From Todiramphus chloris collaris (lineage: Eukaryota > Chordata > Aves > Coraciiformes > Alcedinidae), in NCBI GenBank assembly GCA_025345505.1, contig JANVCC010000011.1, positions 995,230 to 1,059,229 on the forward strand: 64,000 nt of DNA, written 5' to 3'. The notes under the pieces were generated by a model that saw only the letters and a program-made list of their open reading frames with translations, searched no databases and was not told the DNA's origin. The translations under genes were made by a program, and so were the position numbers. The stretch's first letter is position 1. Every line of letters begins with the position of its first letter. Of the stretch, positions 36,701 to 48,012 are shown piece after piece.

Positions 36701-38370
36701 GTACAGCTCCTCTTCTTTATTTGATGTTGCTGTTGGGGATGGTGGTTATTCCTTGGACGCTGGGAGGTACCAGCTATGACAGAGACATCTTCTTGAAAAG
36801 TCCCTTTCCCTCCTGCACAGGCACATGTCTAAATGAATCCTAATCCAAAGGATATTGTGACACAGGAAGCTGCATTTGTGTAAGAGCTGACATGTCAGCT
36901 GATGAAATACCTGTATTCATCCTTGGACCTCTCTTTATCAGTCAGTAATGTGATAATGACAACCAAGGACTTCAAAGGAAGCTCAGAGATTTGTAAGTGG
37001 CAAAATCAGTAAATCTCAGTCCTATGCCCAAGGCACTTAAGTTGCCATCTGATGCAGGGAATGGGAGGGAGGGATGAAGAGCATCAAGCAGGTACCTCTT
37101 CATCCACCCATGTGCAAGGCTGCTGGGTGTGTGTGCTGAAGCCCTCAGCACATGATGTATTAGAAAACATCTGATTAAAACCAGAACTCTTCATGGGGCT
37201 GCTCACACCGTGCAGTCAAAGCAACACATCTGCAAAGCCACACTCTGATGCTCTGTTATTAAGAGTCTGAGAAGCAGACTGGATTCTTTTGCAATTCAAC
37301 ATGCCAATATTTTCTCTTCACTCCTTGTCCCATTGCCCAGACACCAACACTGACAATTAGGACTATTTTTACTCCAGCCAGCGCCTCCACACTAAATGCT
37401 TTTGTAAGACAAAGCATTTAATTTTTAATAACCCACCTTCAGTGCTTTGCAGAAACATCAGTCTCACAACAGGCCTTGGAAATAGGTGGGCAGTGCCAGT
37501 CACTTATGACTTGGCAAAGATTAAGGAATGAGTCAGTAGAAGCAGGTTCAGACAGTGATGGTTAAAGACCAGGGAGCTCAGGTCCCCATGCCTGTCCTCA
37601 GCACAGCAGGTCCTGCTGTCTCTTAGAAATGCATCCTGCCCCTTTGGGTGTTTAGGCTTTGCAATGCTGAGCAAGTTCAAAGAGCAACAGGGCAGTAAGG
37701 GCACGTCTTCCAGCACTGAGTGTGGGCCGCTGGGTGGGACCAGATGGATTTTCCATCCATGCTGCACCATGGAAAAGACCCCATACCTTTGTGTCATGGG
37801 AGAAACATTTTATTGGCCAACATGGATTGTCACAGATAAGCCACATCAACGACCAAATTTTTAACAATAAACATTTTCTCCAGTACTAGCTGTGGAGGGG
37901 TGAAATGATAAATCCCCAGACTTACAGCCCAGCGGAAACATTTTAAATAAAGACCATCTAGTTATGTGTGATCAATGAATGGATGAAGCTGGTGGGGAAG
38001 GGAGAGGGAAGGCAGGGTGATAGGGCAGGACATCAGAAAGCAGCACTGTTGTTAGCATATAGTCACAGATGGAATAAGTTCAGAAAGTGATCCATAAATG
38101 AGGCAGGGATGAGAAATAGCACCCAGAAGCAGTAAGGCAGAAAAGGGTCAGTGCTCCATGGAAGTCAGGAGAGCTATGCTGGAGGAGAGATTTCAAGATA
38201 CAACTCCAGTGTAGACAGTTTTCCCCAGACTGGTGGGGAGTTATTGGAATATCCATTAAAAGGGAAAACATCATTAAAAATAAAAATTGCAGGTTAAGAG
38301 CTTACAGACTAATTAAAAGAAAAAAAAATTGAAACAAAGATTGGGGTTCACCATTTACCACAAAATTTAA
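33761..38370. other. Intergenic, 4.6 kb, nothing recognised
   Basis: No CR1 or LTR. A minus-strand AATAAA (plus TTTATT near 35163) and a strongly purine-rich plus strand at about 35200-35560 stand out. The minus frame there (138 codons, Pro/Ser/Leu/Cys-rich) is what purine-rich DNA gives by composition and is not called a gene. Confidence 0.6.
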
Positions 38371-38482
38371 AGAATCACAGAATGATAGAATGTTTTGGTT
38401 TGGACCTTTAAAGGTCATCTATTCCAACCCCCCTGCAGTGAGCAGGGACATCTTTAACTACAGCAGGTCCTCAGCCCTGCTT
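38371..38482 (-). mobile_element. Short CR1 LINE 3' fragment
   Basis: Minus-strand CR1 terminal approximately 110 bases: plus-strand AGAATCACAGAATGATAGAA, AAAGGTCATCTATTCCAACC, GCAGTGAGCAGGGACATC. Truncated near CAGGTCCTCAGCCC. Confidence 0.9.
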
Positions 38483-38688
38483 TCTTCTCAACCATCATTT
38501 TCTCCAGATAGCCAATGCTTTCATTAATATAAAATCAGTACTTTGCAATTCCACAGACACTGCGAAGTGCCTGTTCAACAGCAGCTAGGTTTGCAGCACG
38601 CTGGAAGTGCCAAGACCAAGGAATCTGCACCTTCTCAATGAGGATTTATAGCCCCTTGATCCCTCTCATGGGCCTTTCAGGTGGTTTT

Positions 38689-38873
38689 ATAGAATCATAG
38701 AATAGTTTGGGTTAAAAGGGACCTTAAAGATTATCTAGTTCCAACCTCCCTGCCATGGGCAGGGACACCTCCCACTAAACCAGGTTGCATAAGGCCCCAT
38801 CCAACCTGGTCTTGAACACATCCAGTGATGGAGCAACCACAGCTTCCCTGGGTAACCTGTGCCAGTGTCTCAC
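38689..38873 (-). mobile_element. CR1 LINE 3' fragment
   Basis: Minus-strand CR1 of about 185 bases: plus ATAGAATCATAGAATAGTTT, GATTATCTAGTTCCAACCTC, CCATGGGCAGGGACACCTCC, ending near CTGTGCCAGTGTCTCAC. Same tail subfamily as 15222 and 44408. Confidence 0.92.
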
Positions 38874-39438
38874 TTTGTTTTGGGCCAAAGCAAAAGCTGT
38901 AGGCAGTTGCAAAAAGGAGTATAGTTAAGCAGCCTCATCCACATCACTTCCCCTCCCTCCAGCTCTCAATGGGGCTCAGTTTCTGCTCCCTGATCCAGTG
39001 CAAGGTGGACATGAGCAAGGTGCAGCAGCAGCCTGCATGCAGGGCACTCATCATACAACCCCCCTGCTCAAGACACTGTGTACACAGACAATAAAAGCAA
39101 ACTACCTGCTCCATCCACAGGACTTCACTGTCCATCTTCACATGTGCAAACGCTTAGCTCTCATGTCAGGCTGAGGTTAGCAGCCATTTAAAGGGAGTCA
39201 GACTCTGACAGCTCAGTTGTCCCTACGGCAGTCAAGGTGGTGGTGGCTCTAAGCAACACAAACCTGATTATGGCTGGAAGGGTGTTTCTTTCACTTAACT
39301 GTGCTTCTTATCGAGAAAACAAGATCAAGGAGGTGGTATTCGTCTTTAGCATTTATTTATCATTGGAAAAAAGAAACCCCTTTGAGCAAGCAAAGATCAC
39401 AAGCACGTCACAATCAATTGGCTATACATTAATTTTTG

Positions 39439-39477
39439 TGGGTGTGTCGTCGGGGTGTGTGTCTGTGTGTGTCACTC
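39439..39477 (+). repeat. GT-rich microsatellite
   Basis: GTGGGTGTGTCGTCGGGGTG followed by TGTGTCTGTGTGTGTC: interrupted GT repeat with two CG dinucleotides, in otherwise CR1-free intergenic sequence. Confidence 0.75.
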
Positions 39478-41182
39478 TCATTAGAACAGCAAGAATGAAA
39501 AAGCACCACGAGGAGGTGTGCTTAACACATTACAAGAGACAATTTGTGATACGCAACCAAACCCAGGCCACAAAATATTAATTAGACACTTCCTATCCGC
39601 CTCCAAGAGGCAAGAGTTTGTGGAATTCATGGGAGCCATGTTTTCACGCTGGATGCGTTGCAGATGAAGAAGCAGGTGTGCAAAGCAGTCAGAAACAGGA
39701 GCTCAATCAGCAATTAGCACCATTTTGCAGAAAGGAGTAACAGTACAATACAGCAAGGATGAGAAAGCAAGCAATAGACAGCAGAGGAACTTTCACAGGG
39801 TAAAAAGCAAAACATTTCCTTTTTTTCTTTTTTTTTTCTTTTTACAAGGAAAGCAAAACATATTACAAATCAGCAGTGGAACAGAATCAGCATTGTGGAA
39901 ACACAAAACAGCAGAGCACTCTTTCCCAGTGGGATCGACAAGCTCAGAGTTCAAAGTGAACGTGAAACGGCAGAAATTTGGTCTCCTTTCTGATAAACCT
40001 GAGTGGGTTGGATGGGTATAGAGTCTGTGGAAAGTAGAGCAATGTGGGATTTCACCCTGAGGCCTGACTCTGTTGCAGTTCCTGGCATTTAATGCAATGC
40101 TAAATTGTGTGCTTGGATGTGTGCTGGGGAGCTGGTGCACATGGAGCAAAGGCCAGTATTTATATCCCTGTTTGATGTATTACAGGGAGGTCCTCAGGCC
40201 CTAGCAGCCTCCCAGGCTCTTTCTGCAAAGACAGAAACCTCCCAAGGATCATTCATCCCACCCAAAGAGAGGTGTCCAAAATAGGTAGCTCAATGGTCCT
40301 TGGAAAGTTCCTTCACTAGAGAGGGGATTTAGATCATGGGTTAGCACTTCATATGTAGCTTTGTAGTTAGATGCCACCAAAAAGTTCATGTGTTAATAAA
40401 TCCTAAAGCCATATTCTGACCACTTATTGTGCATGTTTCATTTAAGTATAATGATGGATGCTCTTTATTGAGAAGAAGCAATCCTGAAGCCCTAGATGTT
40501 GAGCAGGTGAGCCAGAGTCACGGAGGGGTTTGGATTAGGTAGTCTGAGCATCTTAATGATGTTCCTTGGGCACAATTTGGTTACCTTTGAAGTCAAGGGA
40601 TAAGTTCCCATTGAATTCAAGGTGAAATGGTGGCAAGCGTGGTGTTGAAACTTAGGGACAAAAAATAACAGGGAGAACCATTTGGCATGGTCTTTCCTTA
40701 TGTACAGTGAGATTGGTGTGTTGGGCTATTGATAACTGTCTACATGCCTTCCTGACATGTTCTGCCTGCTGTGACACGTCATCTTCACAGCTGTTCCTAT
40801 ATCCTGTGATGGTAAAGGCTGTTACTGTGGAGTGTGAAGATGCATGAAGCATCTAAATGCCAAGGAATCACACCAAGTCCTGGAAGCCCAGGCTTCTCTG
40901 GCCAGTTGTCCCTTGTGCGATGGGGTGGGAAATGCTGCAAGCAGCACTCCTTTCCACCAGCTCAACGCAAGCCTTTTTGCTGAGCTGCACTGGAGACAGA
41001 GCTGAGCTCTGCACTCGAGCGGTGCTGCAGGGGCTTCTGAGCACTCAGAAAAGCAATGGTCAATATGGACAGGTCAGCATCTCCATGGAGCATGCACATC
41101 AAAAAATGCACTACATTCGCAAAGATTTCCACAGTTTTACTTCCTGGAGGATGTCCCTGGTTTCCTCCTAAACACTGGAGGT

Positions 41183-41220
41183 TTAAATATATATATTTCT
41201 ATATATGAATATATATTTTC
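41183..41220 (+). repeat. AT-rich alternating tract
   Basis: TTTAAATATATATATTTCTA then TATATGAATATATATTTTCC: imperfect TA repeat with hairpin potential, in the intergenic region 3' of MAP6. Confidence 0.75.
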
Positions 41221-43055
41221 CACATACACAACCCAACTAGCTCATAGCACAAAGTTCTAACACAGCTAAGCTTGGAAATACACCACTGAATTCAGAACAC
41301 TACACTTACTTATACTCAAAGATTTAGGCTGTTAGAGCAAGGCAAACAGGACACATCACACAATACACTGAACTTGGCATTTATTCATTACTAAGGCCAG
41401 CAAATGTCACTATCTGTATACCACAGAGCTTTCTTCCTCTTTCGAAACCTTCTCTCAGCCTTGTAGCCCATCACTCATTTATGTTTCCCAAAGACTCCAT
41501 TCTAATGGGGTGAGACCTCAAAAACAGGACTCCTCACCCTCTGGGCCCATGCCTTTTTCTGTTAGATAGTTTCACATCTCTAAAATATCCTAGCAGCAAG
41601 ACTTTCCTCATTCAAACACCTCTACAGCAACACAGTTCTGATATTCTCCTCTTACAGCAACTCGATACCCTACTTCCCATCTCTCTCTCTCTGTTCTTCC
41701 CAATTGCTTGTTCTCTGAAAGTTTCAATCTGGACTGACCATTAGGATAAAAATATTGAGCTGCAAAAATAAAGAAGAACCATGCATCTTGACTTGCAGCT
41801 AGCTACTCTGGTACAGGAACATTTAGCAGCTCTGTTTGTTGGTATCAAGATTAATTCATACGTAGTTAGGATCGAATCCAGGAGCTAGGCACGTAAATTT
41901 GAATTTGGACCACACCTCTCCCAGCTCCCATGGGCTCAATGACCCAGATGCTGGGATATGCAATAGCAGTCTGTTGGGACAGTTTCTGACAAATGGTCCT
42001 GCTGTGTTTACAGCTTCCAAACTGGTCTTGCTAAGCATGGGGATTTCCTAGAGTAAGAGCACAGTAAATAGGGATCAAAACCCTGAGATCTTGCCTGGAG
42101 GGAGCCTAGGGATCCCAGCAACTGGTTTATGGCCCTCTTAGGATGCTTAGGAGACACCATGAACTCCAACAACTGGTAGAGTCAAAACAGTGGGGGCCAA
42201 CAGCTCTAGCAAACCTTGGTGACTCTCTTCTTTCTACCCTTTGGAAGGTCATGTCTGAAAATTAAATCTCTTCCTGCTATCTACTCTGTCTACTGGCACC
42301 CCAGAAGTGAAGAAAGCAGACCAAAATTCAAAACAAAACGGGAACAACTAAAAAGATCCATAACCTAAGGGAAACAATAGGGAAGAACAGCCTGCTGATA
42401 ACCTAGTCTGACCTGCCACATGCTTAGGAAGTCTTCCCTCACTCCTTTGTTTTTTAAATCAAGGACATCAAGTGGTGTTGATGGATGAAGCTGCCATGAT
42501 GCAGCAAGACCTGCCCCTCAGCTACCCTAGGGGAGGATTTGGCCTTTTATTTGCATGGGATCTCCTTTCCCATTGCTTCTTGAAGCAAAAGTCCCACCAG
42601 TGTCACCAGGGGAAATCGCTCTTGGCCACACCGCTTCTTCTAGTGGATTTACTGCAGATCCACAGCGCCATGAATGAACCTCTAATCCTCTCTGCCTCCA
42701 AAACCTGCTGACACCAGTGGGAGACGACTGAAAGAGGGCCTCACAGGATGAGAGTACAGCCCCTCCATGGCTCAACGGGTACTTCCATGCCATCAAAGCA
42801 TTGAAGGACCAAGCCTAAGGAAAAGGACAGGCTGTTGGATGCAATCACAGTTGATCCATCACCTTCATCTCATATGACCCTGCTTGTGCATTCCCATGTC
42901 CCTCACTCTGTGCAGAGCCGTGTTGTGCAGGCAAAGCAGAACAACCTGACCTCAGAAACAAGGATTCCCTAATCCTCCTCGGAAATAAAACAGAAAAGCT
43001 TCTAATACAATCAGAACAAAAAGCAGATTAGAAGCCTCTAATTAATTTTGTGGCC

Positions 43056-43061
43056 TTTATT
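43056..43061 (-). promoter_or_regulatory. MAP6: Poly(A) signal AATAAA downstream of MAP6 stop
   Basis: On the minus strand, TTAAATAAAGG lies about 80 bases after the MAP6 stop codon, separated from it by a long pyrimidine-rich stretch. Roughly 35-50 bases beyond the hexamer is a T/G-rich run (TTTTTGTTCTGATTGT), the expected downstream element, and CA dinucleotides suitable for cleavage sit near 43047-43050. This would give a very short 3' UTR. Other TTTATT hexamers occur further down (for example near 41391, 39348 and 35163), so longer 3' UTRs cannot be excluded. Confidence 0.5.
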
Positions 43062-43140
43062 TAATCAAAGAAAAAAGAAAAGGAAGAAAAAAAAGGGAAA
43101 AAAAAACCAAAATGAGGAAGAAAGGAAAGTGCAGTGACAT

Positions 43141-43341
43141 TTACTCTTTTGCCTCAGCCAGTTTATTGTTCATCTCTTTACTTTTCTCCTTGTCCTCTGG
43201 CTTTGCTGTGTTGGAGGTCTCGGCGCTCTTTTTCTTGGCAGCCCGGCCAGATGCAATCTGCTTGTCTTTGGCCTTTTTCAGGGGTTTATGGCTTGTTGTA
43301 GTCTTTTTTGGTTTGGAAGGCTTTACGCTAGGCTTTTCCAC
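43141..43341 (-). CDS. MAP6: MAP6 coding exon 3 with stop codon (C-terminus of short form)
   Basis: Downstream MAP6 exon of 66 codons plus TAA, starting VEKPSVKPSKPKKTTTSHK and ending KEMNNKLAEAKE. It is lysine, serine and threonine rich, has no predicted fold and resembles the basic linker after the last Mn module of mammalian MAP6. The acceptor is CCTCCATGCAG|GTGGAA (AG at 43343-43342), phase 0, matching the exon 2 donor. The stop TAA lies at 43143-43141. The sequence around it, AAAGA|GTAAAT, is also a possible splice donor, so the same exon could end at 43145 and splice to a further exon, as I recall for the long mammalian neuronal form. I did not find such an exon in the window. The poly(A) signal at 43061-43056 fits termination of the short form. 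The plus-strand frame at 43112-43447 is only its antisense shadow. Confidence 0.93.
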   Translation of the reverse strand: MEKPSVKPSKPKKTTTSHKPLKKAKDKQIASGRAAKKKSAETSNTAKPEDKEKSKEMNNKLAEAKE

Positions 43342-45226
43342 CTGCATGGAGGATGACATGCAAAACAACAACACAGAGAGGGAGAGAAAGAGAGACACAA
43401 GGACAGGTGGAAAAGAGGATTTAGATCAGAAAGAGCATGGAAGTTAAAGTTATCTACTCAACTAAGCCCTGCCACGAAGGGAGGGGAGCAGCTGGTTGCA
43501 CGCTGAGTTGTAAATGGCCAGCTCCTGATGCCCTGCAGTCACGGTGCCCCTGAAGGCAGCAGAGCCCACTGTATCCAGATCAGGACACAGTAGGGTAAAG
43601 AGAAGAGGGAATATTATCAGTCATTTTATCAACTCCATCTTTCTCTCTCTGACTTCAGGAGGGGCTTTGCAAGCCCACAGGGGATTGTGTCTCTCTGGGT
43701 TCAAAGCAGAGAAATGATACTCAGGACAAAGAGGCTGTTACAAATCCCCACCTTTCTTGCAGGACATGAATCCTCAGTCTGTCTGTCCCTTAATAGGTTG
43801 CCACAATGGAGAATTACTTGGAGATAGCTGGTGTGCAGGACACCAGTTGGCACCAGGGGAAAGTCCACAACAGTGTCTTTCATCCACCTGTTTCTACATC
43901 CCCCAAAATAGGGAGGACACTTTTAAAATTAAGGAGGAATAGAAGCCTCCAGCAACTCTATGCTGGCCCTGCCATCCCTCTGACACCTCACATATCTATG
44001 CACTTATGAACTCCAGGAAAGACTAATATTCCTAGGTTTAAAGCTGCACAGACTGACTTTTTATATGCAGATCCTCTGCTGCTCCTAGAAAATGAGGCTG
44101 GAAGACATTGCAGACTGGGCCCTTATTCACACATGTCCTCAGTCTGATCAAAGCTAAAAGTGCTTACTGTCAAAATCTGTGGAGTGCTCTGAATTAACTG
44201 CCAGTGGAGATCTGGATCTTACCATGTTGTTACTAGAATAAATTCTAAAATGGGGTGCCTATAATTTCGGACAGAGAAAGATGTCTAGATAATCACCTGA
44301 GAAATGACAATGAAAAAAACCTCTTTATCTGGGCCCTAGACACACTTCTTTACAGATTAACATAGGGCACTATTGTCTCCAAAGTGCATTAACCTGTACT
44401 GGAGCCTATAGAATCATAGAATGGGTTAGGTTGGAAGGGACCTTAAAGATCATCTGGTTTCAACCCCTCTGCCATGGGCAGGAACATCTTCCACTAGACC
44501 AGGTTGCTCAAAGCCCCATCCAAGCTGGCCTTGAAAACTTCCAGGGATGGAGCATCCACAACTTCCCTGAGCAACCTATTCCAATGTCCCACCATCCTCA
44601 CAGTGAAGAATTTCTTCCTTATCTCTAGTCTAAATCTATGCGCTTGCAGTTTAAAGCTGTTAGCCCATATCCTATCACTACACTCCCTGATTCAGAATTC
44701 CTCCATATCTTTCTCTAGACCCTCTTTAAGTACTTAAAGGCCGCAAGAAGTTCTCCCCAGAGCCTTCTCTTCTCCAGGCTGAACAGCCCCAGCTCTCTCA
44801 GCCTGGCCTCCCAGCAGAGGGGTTCCAGCCCTCCCAGCATTGCTGTGGCCTCCTCTGGCCCCGCTCCAACAGGTCCCTGTCTCTCCTGTGCTGAGGACTC
44901 CAGAGCTGGACCCAGCACTGCAGGGGGGTCTCCCCAGAGCAGAGCAGAGGGGCAGAATCCCCTCCCTGACCTGCTGCCCACACTGCTCTGGATGCAGCCC
45001 AGGATGCCATTGGTTTTCTGGGCTGTGAGTGCATATTGCCGACTCATACTCAGTTTTTCATCCACCACCAGCTCCAAGGTGGATCCCCAGATGCACTTGC
45101 TGGTCTGAAATGAAGATGCCACATAAGAGGAATGACAGAAGGCAGCATTCAGCCCAGCCTTACTGTGTTGGACATGTCCCACTAGGAGCAGCAATGACCC
45201 TGGGTCCCTTCTGCTTCGTTTCTCAC
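43342..45226 (-). other. MAP6: MAP6 intron 2
   Basis: A GT-AG intron of 1885 bases in phase 0 between the two recognised MAP6 exons. The donor is GTGAGA at 45226 and the acceptor is CCATGCAG at 43342. It contains one CR1 fragment in the same orientation as the gene (about 44408-45085). The remainder, 43342-44407 and 45086-45226, shows nothing I recognise apart from purine-rich simple sequence near 43378-43400. No further coding exon is apparent within it. Confidence 0.9.
44408..45085 (-). mobile_element. CR1 LINE 3' fragment in MAP6 intron 2
   Basis: Minus-strand CR1 of about 680 bases, same orientation as MAP6. Tail at 44408 (plus ATAGAATCATAGAATGGGTT); the body includes GCAGAGGGGTTCCAGCCCTC, AACAGGTCCCTGTCTCTCCT and two AGCAG units; the 5' end is near TTTCATCCACCACCAGCTCC. 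Its 5' end lies only about 140 bases from the exon 2 donor. The minus frame 44715-45194 (CR1 C-terminus with [17 protein letters not shown]) is broken by frame changes. Confidence 0.93.
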
Positions 45227-45440
45227 CTTTGGTGGTTCTTTGTAAGGTTCGCTGTAGAGAGTGCGTATCCTTCTGCGCTCCAGGAATTTGTTATCGGCTG
45301 GAGTCGACTTACTGGTTTCCCCCTTGAACTGAGCGCTGTAACTGGTTTCATGGGTCATTTTCTCCTCTGGTGGTTTGTACTGAGACTTCGCTTTTATAGC
45401 TTTCACAGGCTTGACATCTACCCAGGGTCTGAACTCGTTT
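45227..45440 (-). CDS. MAP6: MAP6 coding exon 2 (microtubule-stabilising Mn module)
   Basis: Internal exon of microtubule-associated protein 6 (STOP), which binds and stabilises microtubules against cold and drugs, mainly in neurons. Seen: 214 bases; the first base completes a split Arg codon, followed by 71 codons starting NEFRPWVDVKPVKAIKAK and ending YSEPYKEPPK. The core SQYKPPEEKMTHETSYSAQF matches my memory of the third Mn module of mammalian MAP6. The acceptor is a strong pyrimidine tract ending TTGATCTTCAG at 45441; the donor is CCAAAG|GTGAGA with GT at 45226-45225. The open frame continues past both splice sites, but the family resemblance stops exactly at them. The exon ends in phase 0 and joins exon 3 in frame. 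SAXO and MAP6D1 proteins share Mn-like motifs, but the continuation into the VEKPS exon is MAP6-specific. Recognition is from memory, not a search. Confidence 0.95.
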
Positions 45441-46549
45441 CTGAAGATCAAAAAAGAAAGGGGTTCAGGAATTAAACCAACAGGAGAATAGTTGTAACAT
45501 GCGAATGGAATCCCCCATTGCTCAACAAGGTCTGTTTGGAAGGGATTTTGCCTCCATCCAGTCAGGTTTGCAAAGAAACTGGCTCCCAACAGCTCATTTT
45601 TTACCTTGTCCAAAACCCACTGACACATTATGAGAAGTCAAAATGTCATTTGGCCTATTAACATCAGCCTGTCGTAGATGAAGAAACCCCAAACCTGTTG
45701 TTACCTTAAATGGTTTGTGCTCAGACATGGTCCCAGGCAGTGTTTAGATCCTTAAGACTTCAATGCAAGCCAGGAGCTATCCTAATGGCACTGATACAAG
45801 ACTTCCACAAAGGGGTGAATTTTCCATGGAAATCAAAGCTCTTGTCTTAATTTCAGGACCTCTGAGGCAGTGAGACCTCCAAGTTGCAGACCCTGTTCTC
45901 TCTTTCTCTGTTCCACCCAACCACCTTTGGGTTGTGTTACTTGTTTTCAGTCTGGTTTATCAGGGAAATGAACCCCGTGTGAGGGTACTGACAGACAATC
46001 CCTTCCTGTAATAGCTTTGAACATCTTAATCAGCTTCAACAAAACATGACAAATAGTCATGGGAATACTAATTTTTTACTTTTATGAGGATAAGCAGTTA
46101 GACTGAGGTCAGAGGCTCAGGAAAGCTTCAGGATGGACATGCACATACACCTCATCAGTCATCAGAGGACCTGCTTAGGGAGGGAGGCTAGGCTGCAGAA
46201 GTTCATCTGTTCTCCCCAGGGACCGGTAACAAATAATCCCTTCACGTGCAGGATCAGGGAAGCTCCCTGCCCACCCGCTACTACATTTCTCATTCACAAA
46301 GTCCCACTGCAAAGACAGAAAAAACCTTTCTCTTCAAAGTTAACTGTTGTTTGCAATGGCCTCCTGGGTGTGCTTCTCCTCAGACACCTATGGTCTCACC
46401 ACACTTTCAGGATACCATCCTTATGGAAGTCACTGTGGACTGGCCAACATAGTCAGCGGAGATTGGAGAGCCCTTCCCTATGCTAAAAATGGGTCACTGC
46501 TTTAGGATGGGTTGAGTGTCTCTTTGGGCTCTTGTTGACTGACTATATC

Positions 46550-46651
46550 AGCATCCTGCTGTAGTTGCAGATGTCCCTGCTCCCTGCAGTGGGGTTGGAT
46601 TAGATGACCTTGAAAGGTCCCATCCAATCCAAACCATTCTATGATTCTATT
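46550..46651 (+). mobile_element. Short CR1 LINE 3' end
   Basis: Plus-strand CR1 terminal approximately 100 bases: CTGCTGTAGTTGCAGATGTC, GGATTAGATGACCTTGAAAG, ending CATTCTATGATTCTATTC. The upstream limit is unclear. Confidence 0.88.
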
Positions 46652-47333
46652 CTTTGATCTCCACTGATGGGAATACAACCATCTAGCACATGTGAAGACA
46701 CTCACACGTACACCCTGAAATACAGGTAACCTAATCCATGAGCCAAATTGAATTTCCAGGTCTTCATCCTTTCTTAGTGTTTATTCCAGCTACATCTACT
46801 GTTTCTTTTCCTTGTATTTCTTCATTTCTGTCCTCCTCATTTACTATAAACCCCTTCTTGGGCTTGGATAATGCTGCCAAAGGCCCAAGTATATTGTCTG
46901 TTTGAAGGATCCTGTTGTTCATGAAACTATTGCACTGAACGGGCAATACATGAATTGGCTCATTTGTGTCCCCTTGGTTTCTGAATGTCACCCATTTATC
47001 CACAGATATTTCTCTGCAGTCCATTGTTAAAATATCTCTCCTGCATGAAGAGTTAAGAGAAAGGAAGAGGAAAGACCATTAAAGAGCTGGATTAAAGATG
47101 TCCCTACATTTCTGGAAAACTCTTCATCCTCATTATGTGCTGCGTTATACAAATGTGAAGAAAGAGACAGGATGCTCCGTGAAAAGCCTGTGATCTCTGC
47201 AGAGAAGGCAGATACATGAAGAAGGGAAAAGGGAAAGAAAAGACTTGTGCTGACTTGTGCTACCTGTGGGCTGTCAGGGAATGCATTGCTGCACTTGCAT
47301 AGGCTCGTTGCTGAAATGATAAAGCTAGAGATT

Positions 47334-48012
47334 ACAGAATCATAGAATCGCAGAATCATTTTGGTTGAAAGAGACCTTTAAGATCATCAAGTCCAACTAT
47401 TAACCCAGCACTGCCAGGTCACCACTAAACTATGTCCCTCAGCACCACATCTACACGACTTTTAAACCCCTCCAGTGATGGGGACTGCACTGCCTCCCTG
47501 GATAGCCTGTTCCAGTGACTCATAACCCTTTCAGAAAATAAGCTGTTCCTAATGTTCAACCTAAATCTCCCCTCATGCAACGTGAGCCTGTTTCCTCTTG
47601 TTCCTACTGCTTGTTCCTTGGGAGAACAGACTGGCTCCAACTTCCTTTCAGGGAGCTGTTGAGAGTGAGGTCTCCCCTGAGCCTCCTTTTCTCCAGGCTC
47701 AACAACCCCAGGTCCCTCAGCTGTTCCTCACAAGTTTTGTGCTCTAGACCATTCCCCAGCTTTGTTGCCCTTCTCTGGACATGCTCCAGCCCCATAACAT
47801 ACATTTTGGAAGGAGGGGCCCAAAACTGAACCCAGGATTCAAGCTGTGGCTTCCCCAGTTCCCAGTCCAGGGTGTTGATCCCTGCCCGAGTCCTGCTAGC
47901 CACACTAGTGCTGATCCAAGCCAGAATGCTGGTGGCCTTTTTCGCCATACTGCCTTCTTGGCACATACTGACTCATCTTCAACCAACCGTTGAGCAACTG
48001 TCCCAGGTTCTT
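47334..48012 (-). mobile_element. CR1 LINE 3' fragment
   Basis: Minus-strand CR1 of about 680 bases, tail at 47334 (plus ACAGAATCATAGAATCGCAG, AAGTCCAACTATTAACCCAG). It encodes broken C-terminal pieces: KKATSILAWISTSVASRTRAG (47604-47966) and LHEGRFRLNIRNSLFSERV (47425-47640) in different frames. Closely similar to the plus-strand copy at 61516-62141. Confidence 0.93.

Larger units (their letters stand above)
38874..43040. other. Intergenic / possible distal MAP6 3' region
   Basis: Immediately 3' of MAP6 and free of CR1 after 38873. It contains GT-rich and TA-rich tracts and minus-strand AATAAA hexamers near 41391 and 39348, so an extended 3' UTR or an undetected alternative last exon could lie here. 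No reading frame resembling the repetitive long C-terminus of mammalian MAP6 was recognised. Confidence 0.5.

Noticed and set aside
43112-43447. Plus-strand 111-codon frame
   Set aside because: It is the exact antisense of MAP6 exon 3 and its intron edge; the minus strand has matching splice sites and family resemblance.
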